A stretch of 64,000 nucleotides of DNA, taken from the NCBI GenBank assembly GCA_965250265.1, contig CBDFNO010000013.1:248001-312000 (forward strand), written 5' to 3'. This document shows positions 26,437-35,443 of the stretch, in pieces. Source of the stretch: PRS1 sp965250265 (lineage in GTDB: Bacteria > Bacteroidota > Bacteroidia > Flavobacteriales > Flavobacteriaceae). The position numbers and the translations under genes are program-made. The notes under the pieces are model-generated. The model was not told where the DNA came from. It ran no database searches and was given only the letters and a program-made list of their open reading frames with translations. Within the stretch, counting starts at the first letter, position 1; each line of letters begins with the position of its first letter.

Positions 26437-27395
26437 TATTTACGTGGTTTAAATTTAGAATTATTAAAAATATCCTCAGCATTCGTTCCTATCATTTGTT
26501 GTAGGGTAACATCGTTATTTTTCATATAAGATCTTACAATTTGCCAACCAATATATTGTCCTATACGTCCTGGAGATTCCCTGTCTAATTCTAAATTGAA
26601 TTTAGAAAAAGGTGCTGGATTAATAAAGCGCAATAATAATTTAGGGTTAGTATTGTATAACAATTCTCTTTCAACAAAGTAACTCCATATATAACTTTCG
26701 TTATCTATTGCCCAATCCAATTGCTCTTTGGTATAGCCAATTTTTTCTTCATCATCTTTAAACGGAATCATAGCATCTTTAAAATATAAGACCTTTCCAA
26801 AATATATCATTTCGTCTAATAGTGATTTCCTTTTGGGTTGATAAATACTTTTATATGCGTATTGAGTAGCTAAATCGGAAACAATTTGAGTCGATTCAAA
26901 ATTCTGTTTGATATAACTATGAATATTTTCATAAATTTCATGGTCAGTTCCTAAATAAGTATCTAAAGCAATAATTGCAATGGTATCTGTAACAATTGTT
27001 TTGTATCTATAATCAACAAATGATGTTGCAGTAATTACTCTTGGTGTTTTAAAGGCTTTAAAATAATATTTTAAGTGTTGAAATAATGATTCTATATCGT
27101 CTTCAAAGAAACGCTCATCTGGAAAAGTCTTTTCAACTTCAGTGTTTAATTGTAACTGATAAATATCATTAAGTCGCGCTAACCATAACGAATCATTATA
27201 TTGTTTAGAAAACATAAACGGATAATCATTTTTTAATTGAGGAAGACTACTTGGTGTAGCTTTGGCAAAAAGTTTATCAAACCGTTCTACATTTACAGTG
27301 ACATCTATTTCAGCAATTTCTTTTTCTAATTTGCTTTCTGTTTCACAAGAAAATACAAAACAAATAATTATAAAAGCACTTAATATTTTACGCAT
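26436..27395 (-). CDS. gldB: Gliding motility lipoprotein GldB
   Basis: 319-residue lipoprotein (VFSC, Cys17) needed for gliding and T9SS function in flavobacteria. Family features include the RFDKLFA start, ALDTYLGTDHEIY and the terminal SPGRIGQYIGWQIVRSYM. Aligned with the neighbouring metalloprotease, the zinc motif HELVH is replaced by SDLAT (173-177) and EGSAD by FGKVL (199-203), so it cannot be a zinc peptidase. It is first in a two-gene operon with gldC and has a candidate -7 box upstream. Confidence 0.93.
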   Translation of the reverse strand: MRKILSAFIIICFVFSCETESKLEKEIAEIDVTVNVERFDKLFAKATPSSLPQLKNDYPFMFSKQYNDSLWLARLNDIYQLQLNTEVEKTFPDERFFEDDIESLFQHLKYYFKAFKTPRVITATSFVDYRYKTIVTDTIAIIALDTYLGTDHEIYENIHSYIKQNFESTQIVSDLATQYAYKSIYQPKRKSLLDEMIYFGKVLYFKDAMIPFKDDEEKIGYTKEQLDWAIDNESYIWSYFVERELLYNTNPKLLLRFINPAPFSKFNLELDRESPGRIGQYIGWQIVRSYMKNNDVTLQQMIGTNAEDIFNNSKFKPRK

Positions 27396-27408
27396 ATAAT
27401 TCAGTTAT

Positions 27409-27416
27409 CAAACTTA
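27409..27416 (-). promoter_or_regulatory. Candidate -7 box for gldB-gldC
   Basis: Minus-strand TAAGTTTG, an exact TAnnTTTG match, 13 nt before the gldB ATG. The -33 element is unclear. Confidence 0.45.
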
Positions 27417-27451
27417 AACGAGTTTAATTTTTATTAATTATTCAATTCGCT

Positions 27452-27459
27452 TATTTTTG
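27452..27459 (+). promoter_or_regulatory. Candidate -7 box for nadE
   Basis: TATTTTTG matches TAnnTTTG about 41 nt before the nadE ATG; no clear -33 TTTG. Confidence 0.35.
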
Positions 27460-27500
27460 TTTGGCAAAGATAATATTCTTTATGTAAAAAGTGCTAATTA

Positions 27501-28289
27501 ATGAATACAGAAAAAGTTGCTTCACATATAGTAAATTGGCTAAAAGATTATGCTACAAATGCTAATGTAAATGGGTTTGTTGTTGGTGTATCTGGGGGAA
27601 TTGATTCAGCTGTTACATCAACCTTATGTGCAAAAACTGGTTTAGAAGTTTTATGTATTGAAATGCCAATACATCAGGCAAAAGGCCATGTTACCAGAGC
27701 ACAGGAACATATTACACAATTAAAAAAACAATATAAAAATGTTAGTGATATAAGAGTAGATTTAACTCCGGTTTTTGAAGAGTTTAAAACCGAAATTTCT
27801 CTTGAAGGCGACGTTACAACGGTTGACATGGCATTGGCGAATACACGAGCAAGATTGCGAATGACAACACTGTATTATCACGCAGGTTTATTAGGCTTTC
27901 TTGTTGCTGGAACAGGAAATAAAGTTGAAGATTTTGGTGTAGGTTTCTATACAAAATATGGTGATGGTGGTGTTGATTTAAGCCCCATTGCCGATTTGTT
28001 AAAATCTCAAGTATACCAATTAGGAGAATACTTACAAGTGCCTAAAATTATAATGACCGCAGCACCAAGCGACGGATTATTTGGTGACGCCAGAAGTGAT
28101 GAAGACCAAATAGGCGCAAATTATGATGAGCTGGAATGGGCAATGCAAATGGATTCTCAAGGAAAAACTATTGATGCGTTTATTGGGCGTCAAAAAGAAG
28201 TATTTAACATCTTTAAACGCTATAACACCGCCAATAAACATAAAATGACACCTATCCCTATTTGCAAGATTCCTAAAGACCTTACTTAA
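27501..28289 (+). CDS. nadE: Ammonia-dependent NAD+ synthetase
   Basis: 262-residue enzyme that amidates deamido-NAD with ammonia and ATP. The ATP-pyrophosphatase P-loop is SGGIDS (31-36). GTGNKVEDFGVGFYTKYGDGGVD and APSDGLF-DARSDEDQIGANYDELE are further NadE signatures. No glutaminase domain is fused, so it uses free ammonia. Full length. Confidence 0.95.
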   Translation: MNTEKVASHIVNWLKDYATNANVNGFVVGVSGGIDSAVTSTLCAKTGLEVLCIEMPIHQAKGHVTRAQEHITQLKKQYKNVSDIRVDLTPVFEEFKTEISLEGDVTTVDMALANTRARLRMTTLYYHAGLLGFLVAGTGNKVEDFGVGFYTKYGDGGVDLSPIADLLKSQVYQLGEYLQVPKIIMTAAPSDGLFGDARSDEDQIGANYDELEWAMQMDSQGKTIDAFIGRQKEVFNIFKRYNTANKHKMTPIPICKIPKDLT

Positions 28290-28393
28290 TTTTTATAAAT
28301 AATGAGAGATTTCGTTGTTTTTTTTGTATTTTTATCATAACCCATTTTCTATTTGTGATTAGATCTTCTTAATGCTAATTAAAAACTTATATT

Positions 28394-29023
28394 ATGATTA
28401 AGGTACTAGTTGCAGATTTTCACCCTATAATAAGAACAGGACTTAAAATGCTTTTTGAGTTGTCTCAAGACATTCAAGTTATTGGTAGTGTAACTACAGG
28501 AAAAGAATTATTCGATTTTGTAGGAAAAAATGATGTAGATGTAGTGCTTTCTGAAATTGATTTACCTGAACTTAACGGAATTACTGCACTGAGAACTTTA
28601 AAAAAAGAGTATAGTGAGGTTAAAGTTATTATGTTCAGTTCGCATCCAGAAGAGATTTATGCCATAAGTACTATTAAAGCTGGAGCATCAGGTTATTTAA
28701 CTAAGACCGTGAGTACACAAACTATCAAAGATGCAATCATAAAAGTGTATAATGGTGGCATTTATATTAGCAATAATTTAGCGCAACGTTTAGCTTTTGA
28801 TGAACGTGGAAACAAACCAAGTAAACTCTATAAAAAACTTTCAATGCGAGAAGTAGAAGTTTTAAAACTATTATCATCTGGCAGAAGAAATAAAGAGATC
28901 TCTAAAGAGTTAGAAATTAACGAAAAAACTGTAAGCACGTATAAAGCGCGACTAATGAAAAAACTGAATGTCACTAATTTAGTAGATCTTGTTAACCAAG
29001 CAAGACATTTAGAATTAGGTTAA
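28394..29023 (+). CDS. NarL/FixJ-type response regulator with altered receiver site
   Basis: 209-residue two-domain protein: a receiver (1-120) and a LuxR-type DNA-binding domain (about 145-205, SMREVEVLKLLSSGRRNKEI...LEINEKTVSTYKARLMKKL). The receiver is unusual. The phospho-acceptor position, aligned by the D-V-V-L-x-x-x-x-L-P pattern, is Glu54 rather than Asp, and the acidic pair is reduced to Asp8-Phe9. The conserved Ser/Thr and Lys positions are near SS (82-83) and TK (101-102). It may act independently of phosphorylation. No histidine kinase is adjacent. Convergent with dnaG, 1 nt apart. Confidence 0.88.
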   Translation: MIKVLVADFHPIIRTGLKMLFELSQDIQVIGSVTTGKELFDFVGKNDVDVVLSEIDLPELNGITALRTLKKEYSEVKVIMFSSHPEEIYAISTIKAGASGYLTKTVSTQTIKDAIIKVYNGGIYISNNLAQRLAFDERGNKPSKLYKKLSMREVEVLKLLSSGRRNKEISKELEINEKTVSTYKARLMKKLNVTNLVDLVNQARHLELG

Positions 29024-29024
29024 T

Positions 29025-30983
29025 CTATAGCACACGATTTAGCTTTCTAGATAACAACATTTTTAAGCTAGAATAATCCTTCACTTCTTCTAATATGTTT
29101 TTATTGATTACAGCTTTTTTATCGATGGTTTCTTGTTTAAACTCACTAACTTTTTGATCAATTAAAAAACAACGTAAACTTAAAATAGTCTCATTTACCA
29201 ATTGCGAAACACTATTCCCTTTTGCTTTTGGAAAAATATTCTTTCGTTCCCAATCATGTAATTCATAACGCTCATCGTTCATTAAAATATGTGTTATATA
29301 ACCAGTAATTTCAGGATTCACTTTATTTACAAAATTTTCTAAGCCAGAATCTGGGTTCTGGTTTAGTGTATCAATTATTGTATAGTACAATTCTCTAAAA
29401 TTATCGTTGGAGAATTCCATTTCGTCTTCTTGTAAATCCAAATAGATTTTTTCAAAAACTTTTGCTTGGTGCATTACAGGTTCTAAAATTAGTTCTCCCT
29501 CTTCGTTTTCTTTTAAAACTAAATCTTCAAAGTCTTCGGTTTTATTTCCGTAGAGCAATAAAGTTTCAATTATTCTTTGCTCTAGTTCAAACTGAACATT
29601 AACTTTTTTTAAAGGCATCTTATGTTTAACAACTTCAAAAGCTTTCTGATTGGATTTATAGGTTTTATTAGCATCTCGTAATTCCTTTCTTCCTATTTGA
29701 GCTAATGTGCTGAATAACACCTCTTCGCTAATATCCATTATCCGTGCACACTCTTGCACGTAGATTTCCGTTTGGATACGATCTGGAATTTTAGAAATAC
29801 TGGTTACCATATCTCTAATAAGTGCAGCCTTTTTTACAGGATCATTTTTAGCTTCTTCCATTAATAAAGCCGCTTTATAAGCGATAAAATCTTTAGCATT
29901 CTCTTGAAGATAAAATGCTAAATCTTCAAATGTATTTTGTTTTGCAAAACTATCTGGATCTTCACCATCAGGAAACGTACAAACTTTAACATTCATACCT
30001 TGTTCCAGAATAAGATCTATACCACGAAGTGATGCTCTAATTCCAGCAGCATCACCATCAAACAAGACTGTAATATTTTTTGTAAGCCTGTTTACAAGTC
30101 TAATCTGGTCGGGTGTTAACGCAGTTCCAGAAGAAGACACTACATTTTTAATACCTTTTTGATGTAACTGAATTACATCTGTATAGCCCTCCACCAAATA
30201 ACAGTTATCTTCTTTAGCAATACTTTGCTTTGCATAATATATACCATATAACACTTTACTTTTATGATAGATATCGCTTTCGGGAGAATTAAGGTACTTG
30301 GCGGCATTCTTATTACTGGCCAAAATACGTCCTCCAAAACCTAAAACACGTCCAGACATGCTATGAATAGGAAAAATAACACGTCCTTTAAAACGATCGA
30401 AATGTTTCTCCTCTTTAACAATTGTTAACCCGGTTTTTTCTAAAAAATTTAACTGATAACCTTTTTTTAAGGCTTCATCTGTAAAGGCTTGCCATTCGTC
30501 CAAAGCATAACCTAAATCGAATTTTTTTATCGTCTCTTGGGTAAAACCACGTTCTTTAAAATAGCTTAAACCTATAGCTTTACCTTGATCGGTTTTATGT
30601 AAAACAGTTTGAAAGTACTGACTCGCAAATTCGTTTACCAAATACATACTCTCACGTTCATCGGCCTCTTGCTTTTGCTCATCGCTTTGTTCAGTTTCTT
30701 CAATCTCAATATTGTATTTTTTTGCGAGATACTTAATAGCTTCTGGATAGGTGAAATGTTCGTGTTCCATTAAAAAAGAAACAACTGTTCCTCCTTTTCC
30801 ACTAGAGAAATCTTTCCAAATTTGCTTTACAGGAGACACCATAAAACTTGGGGTACGTTCTTCGCTAAAAGGGCTTAAACCCTTAAAGTTGCTTCCAGCT
30901 TTTTTCAGCATTACAAAATCACCAATTACCTCCTCTACACGAGCAGTGTCAAATACTTGGTCTATGGTCGATCTTGATATCAA
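29025..30983 (-). CDS. dnaG: DNA primase DnaG with degenerate zinc-binding domain
   Basis: 652-residue primase that makes RNA primers at the fork. The N-terminal CHC2-type domain is recognisable (NFKGLSPFSEERTPSFMVSP) but all four zinc ligands are replaced: Ser37, Ser40, Asp58 and Ser61 occupy the Cys/His/Cys/Cys positions. The catalytic core has YLVEGYTDVIQLHQKG and the Toprim motif LFDGDAAGIRASLRG. The C-terminal helicase-binding region follows. As I recall, other flavobacterial primases share the ligand loss, so the gene is probably functional. Confidence 0.94.
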   Translation of the reverse strand: MISRSTIDQVFDTARVEEVIGDFVMLKKAGSNFKGLSPFSEERTPSFMVSPVKQIWKDFSSGKGGTVVSFLMEHEHFTYPEAIKYLAKKYNIEIEETEQSDEQKQEADERESMYLVNEFASQYFQTVLHKTDQGKAIGLSYFKERGFTQETIKKFDLGYALDEWQAFTDEALKKGYQLNFLEKTGLTIVKEEKHFDRFKGRVIFPIHSMSGRVLGFGGRILASNKNAAKYLNSPESDIYHKSKVLYGIYYAKQSIAKEDNCYLVEGYTDVIQLHQKGIKNVVSSSGTALTPDQIRLVNRLTKNITVLFDGDAAGIRASLRGIDLILEQGMNVKVCTFPDGEDPDSFAKQNTFEDLAFYLQENAKDFIAYKAALLMEEAKNDPVKKAALIRDMVTSISKIPDRIQTEIYVQECARIMDISEEVLFSTLAQIGRKELRDANKTYKSNQKAFEVVKHKMPLKKVNVQFELEQRIIETLLLYGNKTEDFEDLVLKENEEGELILEPVMHQAKVFEKIYLDLQEDEMEFSNDNFRELYYTIIDTLNQNPDSGLENFVNKVNPEITGYITHILMNDERYELHDWERKNIFPKAKGNSVSQLVNETILSLRCFLIDQKVSEFKQETIDKKAVINKNILEEVKDYSSLKMLLSRKLNRVL

Positions 30984-31092
30984 ATTGAATATAAAAGCTA
31001 AAATTTAGAATACTATAATGAGATTTCAGCTTTCGCAGAAATTACTTTGTAAATGTACCATTTAATCCTCAAAATTAATAACATCTACACAA

Positions 31093-31123
31093 TTGACTTT
31101 ATGTCTAAAAAAGTCTAACTTCG
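31093..31123 (+). promoter_or_regulatory. Likely promoter of the DinB-like lipoprotein gene
   Basis: TTG (31093-31095), a 20-nt spacer, then TAACTTCG (31116-31123), one mismatch from TAnnTTTG, 27 nt before the ATG. Confidence 0.45.
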
Positions 31124-31150
31124 TAAAACATCATACTTGATAAATATACA

Positions 31151-31816
31151 ATGAAAAAAGTCTTCAGAATATTAGTCTTTACTGTAATAATTATTGGGTG
31201 TAATACCGCTAATGATGCTTCTGAAAATACTGGTTTAGAAAGATGGTGGACAGAAGGTGAGCAAGATTTAATTATTTCAGAACTTAACAGGACAACCGAA
31301 GCATTAAAGTACGAAATTGAAAATCTATCGAACGAACAATGGAGTTTTAGGGAGAAAGAAACGCGCTGGTCGATTGCCGAAATTGTTGAACATCTGGAAA
31401 TGCAGAATCAATTACATTACAGAGAGATATCAGTTATTTCTAAAGCTCCACAATATTTAAAATTTAGGAAAATCACTAAAGGTCAAGACGGTCATTTTAC
31501 AAAATACAGCACGGACTCAACCAAAGGAAAGTCCAAATGGTTTTTAGTTCCTCTGGGACGATATTGTGACAAAGCAAAAGGGGAAACTGCGTTTTATAAG
31601 GCAAGAGGAGAATTACTAAAACTAGTTAAAAAAACAAATATAGATTTCAGGAAGCAATTTACCTTTCGTACTCCAGTAGAAGTCAAAGATATTTCGGAAC
31701 TTAAAATAGGACATGTTCGCGACCTTCATCAATTATTGCTAACAGGCATTGCCCACACAGACAGGCATTTAAATCAAATTAAACAAATTAAAAAGCACGT
31801 AACCTATCCTAAATAA
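31151..31816 (+). CDS. DinB-like metal-site lipoprotein
   Basis: 221-residue predicted lipoprotein (VIIIGC, Cys17) with a DinB/YfiT-type four-helix fold. The three histidines that usually bind a metal can be seen as His in RWSIAEIVEHLEMQ and two His in GIAHTDRHLNQI. Most DinB proteins are cytoplasmic thiol-dependent transferases or stress proteins, so a lipoprotein form is less usual. It is followed 9 nt later by a phosphoesterase lipoprotein gene, suggesting an operon of two envelope enzymes. Biochemical role unknown. Confidence 0.75.
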   Translation: MKKVFRILVFTVIIIGCNTANDASENTGLERWWTEGEQDLIISELNRTTEALKYEIENLSNEQWSFREKETRWSIAEIVEHLEMQNQLHYREISVISKAPQYLKFRKITKGQDGHFTKYSTDSTKGKSKWFLVPLGRYCDKAKGETAFYKARGELLKLVKKTNIDFRKQFTFRTPVEVKDISELKIGHVRDLHQLLLTGIAHTDRHLNQIKQIKKHVTYPK

Positions 31817-31825
31817 TACTCATTT

Positions 31826-32845
31826 ATGAAACCGTTTAATACTATACTTATTTCCTTACTTTTGATGCTTTTGGGATGCGAATCCAAGCAACCAATACAA
31901 ACTAGTTTTGTGCATGACCTCAATAACTTTGAACCTAAACCTTGGTCCAGTGAAATATTTGAACAAAGTGAAGATGACTTTACTTTTGCTGTTATTTCCG
32001 ATCTTAACGGAGGAGAAAGAGAAGGCATTTATAATATTGCTGTAGAACAAATTAATAGACTCGAACCTACTTTTGTATTAAGTGTTGGTGATCTTATTGA
32101 TGGAGGTACTGAAGATTCTTTACAGTTAAAAAAAGAATGGGATTCTTTTGGTGCTCGAACTTCTAAATTAGATATGCCATTCTTTTATTTAGGTGGGAAT
32201 CATGATCTTACAAACCCAAAGATGAGAGCCTTCTGGAAACAACGATTTGGTCCTCGATATTATCATTTTATCTATAAAGATGTATTGTTTTTAATGATGG
32301 ATTCTGAAGATTTTGAAGAGAAACGTATGTTAGAAATATATTATGCCAGAGCCAAAGCAATTAAAATAATTGAAGGAGAAATTGAAGGGAAATATGAAGA
32401 ATCCGAATACTATCATATGCCTGAACGAAGAACTGGAGCGATGAGTAGTAATCAATTAGAATATTATGAGCAAGTGCTTCAACAGTATCCAGATGTAAAA
32501 TGGACATTTGCACTAATGCATAAACCCCTTTGGATGCGAGAAGATAATAAAGGATTAGGTAAACTTGAATCGCTTTTAAAGGACAGATCATATACAGTTA
32601 TCAATGGTCATTTCCATTCCTTTTCGCATCGAATTCTAAATAATAGAGATTATATTATTTTAGGTACAACTGGCGGTAGTCAAGGAAAAACAGACTCGAT
32701 GTCCTTTGACCATATTACTTTAGTTAGAATGGCAAAAGAAAAACCAGTTATTACGCATTTAAGGATGGATGGCATTTTAGATGAAAAAGGTCATATTCCT
32801 CTTAATGATGATAGCCTATCTTTTCAAGTTTCAAGGCACAATTAA
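31826..32845 (+). CDS. Metallophosphoesterase-family lipoprotein
   Basis: 339-residue predicted lipoprotein (LMLLGC, Cys18) of the calcineurin-like phosphoesterase superfamily. Motifs in order: AVISDLNGG (normally DxH, here Asp-Leu-Asn), SVGDLIDGG, GGNHDL, FALMHKPLW and NGHFHSFSH. The change of the first motif's His to Asn removes one usual metal ligand; the other ligands are intact. It likely hydrolyses a phosphoester in the periplasm; the substrate is unknown. It is co-transcribed with the DinB-like gene. Confidence 0.85.
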   Translation: MKPFNTILISLLLMLLGCESKQPIQTSFVHDLNNFEPKPWSSEIFEQSEDDFTFAVISDLNGGEREGIYNIAVEQINRLEPTFVLSVGDLIDGGTEDSLQLKKEWDSFGARTSKLDMPFFYLGGNHDLTNPKMRAFWKQRFGPRYYHFIYKDVLFLMMDSEDFEEKRMLEIYYARAKAIKIIEGEIEGKYEESEYYHMPERRTGAMSSNQLEYYEQVLQQYPDVKWTFALMHKPLWMREDNKGLGKLESLLKDRSYTVINGHFHSFSHRILNNRDYIILGTTGGSQGKTDSMSFDHITLVRMAKEKPVITHLRMDGILDEKGHIPLNDDSLSFQVSRHN

Positions 32846-32890
32846 ATTATAAAACTATTGCACTATTCAAAAAAAACACTTCAATTAATT

Positions 32891-32898
32891 TAACTTTG
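32891..32898 (+). promoter_or_regulatory. Candidate -7 box for the fdhD-formate dehydrogenase operon
   Basis: TAACTTTG is an exact TAnnTTTG match giving a leader of about 45 nt before fdhD; no -33 element at standard spacing. Confidence 0.4.
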
Positions 32899-32951
32899 TG
32901 TAAATTGGGCAGATGTAATCTCAACTAAGAACGAAGTAGAATTATAATATC

Positions 32952-33776
32952 ATGGCTACACGAAAATATGAAGGCAAGAAGTATGAAAAGGGTTTAGCTA
33001 CTGAAATTGCTGATTCATTGACCATTGAAGAAGCATTACAAATTAACATAAACAATAAACCATTTACGGTGTCCATGCGAACACCTGGAAATGACATGAG
33101 TCTGGTTCGAGGAATGCTTCATACAGAAGGCATTATAAAAAACCAAAATTATTTCCTAGAATTAAAATTAAAAAAAGAAAACGATGATGGTATTGTAACT
33201 ATTGTAGAACTTTCCATTCCGAAAGAAGAATTGGGTGAAGGTTATTCAAATAACAGAAGCTTGTTATCGGTTTCTTCCTGTGGCATTTGTGGTAAAACAG
33301 AACTTGGAGATATGTCGTTTATGGGAAAGACCATAGATGACAATGAGAAAATTGATATTTCATTACTTAATTCATTATTTGATAAGATGAATGTATTGCA
33401 GCACAATTTTAATCAATCTGGTGGAACACATGCAGCTGCAGCATTTACAATAAATGGTAAATTACTTTGTGCTATGGAAGACATAGGGAGACATAATGCC
33501 GTAGATAAAGTTGTTGGAAAATTAATCATGCAACAGCAATTAGATGATGCAAAAGTTCTTACAGTAAGCGGACGCATATCCTATGAAATTGTTATAAAAT
33601 GCTTTAAAGCGAAAATTCCGTTTTTAGCAGCAGTTTCTGCACCATCATCTCTTGCTGTGGATTTTGCCAAAGAACTGGGAATTACTTTATTTGCTTTTTG
33701 TAGAGATGAGAGGACGACGTGTTATTCACATCCACAACGAACCACAATAAACAAAACGAATACTAAAGCGAGTTAA
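32952..33776 (+). CDS. fdhD: Formate dehydrogenase accessory sulfurtransferase FdhD
   Basis: 274-residue maturation factor that transfers sulfur from the cysteine desulfurase to the molybdenum cofactor of formate dehydrogenase. The CxxC pair is Cys110 and Cys113 in SSCGICGKTE. AMEDIGRHNAVDKVVG and VSGRISYEIVIKCF are strong family signatures. It lies 6 nt before the formate dehydrogenase beta subunit gene, whose partner it would activate. Confidence 0.95.
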   Translation: MATRKYEGKKYEKGLATEIADSLTIEEALQININNKPFTVSMRTPGNDMSLVRGMLHTEGIIKNQNYFLELKLKKENDDGIVTIVELSIPKEELGEGYSNNRSLLSVSSCGICGKTELGDMSFMGKTIDDNEKIDISLLNSLFDKMNVLQHNFNQSGGTHAAAAFTINGKLLCAMEDIGRHNAVDKVVGKLIMQQQLDDAKVLTVSGRISYEIVIKCFKAKIPFLAAVSAPSSLAVDFAKELGITLFAFCRDERTTCYSHPQRTTINKTNTKAS

Positions 33777-33782
33777 ATTTAT

Positions 33783-35435
33783 ATGTCAGATAATTTAAGC
33801 GAATTATTAGGAAGAAAAAGTTTAGACAGTAACTTATTTAGCAAAATGAGAGAGCTTGCTCAAGTTACTGGTTCGCCAAGTATTGAAGAATTGGACAAAT
33901 TAGCAAAAGATTTTCTAATTGGAACAGCCAATACTTACGGTACAGCTACGTTTTACGATTTTTTAAAACCTGAAAACAAAGGCAAAAAAGTATATGTGTG
34001 TAACGGAACTGCTTGCGTTTGCGCTGGAACCCAGGATAATGTAATTGATTCGCTTAAAAGTCATTTTGAACCTGATGAAATTGGACATATGACTTGCCTC
34101 GGAAAATGTCATGAGAATAGTGCGTTTCATATTAATGGGAAAAATTTTTCGGGAGTTGCTTTAGATAATCTTAATAAGATAATTGATTCTGAAACTGAAT
34201 TGAATCAAGATAAATACAATGTAAAGGCAAATGGTAAAGAAATATTAACTGCAGCTTTTACTAATATTACTGATTATTATAAACCATTTAAAGAAGCTCT
34301 TAAAAAAGATTCTGCTGAAGTACTTGAAGAAATTAAAACATCGAATGTTCGTGGACGTGGAGGTGCTGGTTTTCCAATGGGAATGAAATTACAGTTTTGC
34401 CGAAATGAAAAAAACGACACTAAATTTATTATTTGTAATGCAGACGAAGGTGATCCTGGAGCGTATTCCGATCGATATTTGTTAGAACAACAACCGCATT
34501 CTGTATTATTTGGAATGCTTATTTCAGGATATGTAACACACGCAAGCTATGGTATTGTTTATATAAGAGCCGAATATCCGGAGGCTGCAATCATAGTTCA
34601 AAAAGCCATTGATGAGCTTCGTTTGGAAAGCTTAATAGGAAATAATATTGAGGGAAGCGGATTTAATTTCGATTTTAAAATCATACAAGCACAAGGTTCA
34701 TACATTTGTGGTGAAGAAACAGCTTTAATAAATTCTATAGAAGGACAACGACCAGAAGTTCGTGTACGTCCTCCTTTTCCAGCTCAAAAAGGGTTATTTA
34801 ATAAACCAACAATAGTTAATAACGTTGAAACCTTATCTGCCTTACATTATATAATTGAAAATGGTGGCAATGCTTGGAAAGCTATTGGAACCGAACGTTC
34901 ATCAGGAACTAAATTGGTTTGTTTAGACAGCTTTTTCAATAATCCAGGCATGTATGAAGTTGAAATGGGAACACCTCTTTCAGAAGTTGTAAACGATTTA
35001 GGTGGAGGATTTAAATCTACTGTAAAAGCACTTCAAATTGGAGGGCCACTTGGTGGATTAGTTCCGGTTTCAAAAATTGATGACTTAACTATTGATTTTG
35101 AATCCTTTTCAAAAGAAGGATTTTTATTAGGTCATGCTTCAATTGTTTGCATCCCTGAAGATTATCCGATTATGAAATTGATTGAACACCTTTTCGATTT
35201 TGCGTCTTATGAAAGCTGTGGAAAATGTTTCCCATGTAGGTTAGGTACAAAAAGAGGTCAAGAGCTTGCAACAAAAGCATTGACTTCAGATTATAAAATA
35301 GATAAAACATTATTTACCGATTTATTGACCACGTTAGAGCAAGGTTCTCTTTGTGCTCATGGAGGAGGGATTCCGTTACCCGTACGAAATGCAATGCAAT
35401 ATTTTGAGGACGAATTAAAACAGTACTTCAACTAA
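33783..35435 (+). CDS. NAD-linked formate dehydrogenase beta subunit (NuoE-NuoF fusion)
   Basis: 550-residue diaphorase subunit. The N-terminal part (1-130) is NuoE-like with a [2Fe-2S] thioredoxin fold (Cys73, Cys78, Cys105, Cys109). The rest is NuoF-like with NADH/FMN-site motifs GRGGAGFPMGMK and ADEGDPGAYSDR, then SYICGEETALINSIEG, and the [4Fe-4S] set ESCGKCFPC (479, 482, 485) plus Cys524. It passes electrons from formate oxidation to NAD+, or the reverse. It is encoded between fdhD and the catalytic subunit, as in soluble FDH operons. Confidence 0.9.
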   Translation: MSDNLSELLGRKSLDSNLFSKMRELAQVTGSPSIEELDKLAKDFLIGTANTYGTATFYDFLKPENKGKKVYVCNGTACVCAGTQDNVIDSLKSHFEPDEIGHMTCLGKCHENSAFHINGKNFSGVALDNLNKIIDSETELNQDKYNVKANGKEILTAAFTNITDYYKPFKEALKKDSAEVLEEIKTSNVRGRGGAGFPMGMKLQFCRNEKNDTKFIICNADEGDPGAYSDRYLLEQQPHSVLFGMLISGYVTHASYGIVYIRAEYPEAAIIVQKAIDELRLESLIGNNIEGSGFNFDFKIIQAQGSYICGEETALINSIEGQRPEVRVRPPFPAQKGLFNKPTIVNNVETLSALHYIIENGGNAWKAIGTERSSGTKLVCLDSFFNNPGMYEVEMGTPLSEVVNDLGGGFKSTVKALQIGGPLGGLVPVSKIDDLTIDFESFSKEGFLLGHASIVCIPEDYPIMKLIEHLFDFASYESCGKCFPCRLGTKRGQELATKALTSDYKIDKTLFTDLLTTLEQGSLCAHGGGIPLPVRNAMQYFEDELKQYFN

Positions 35436-35443
35436 ATAGTAAG

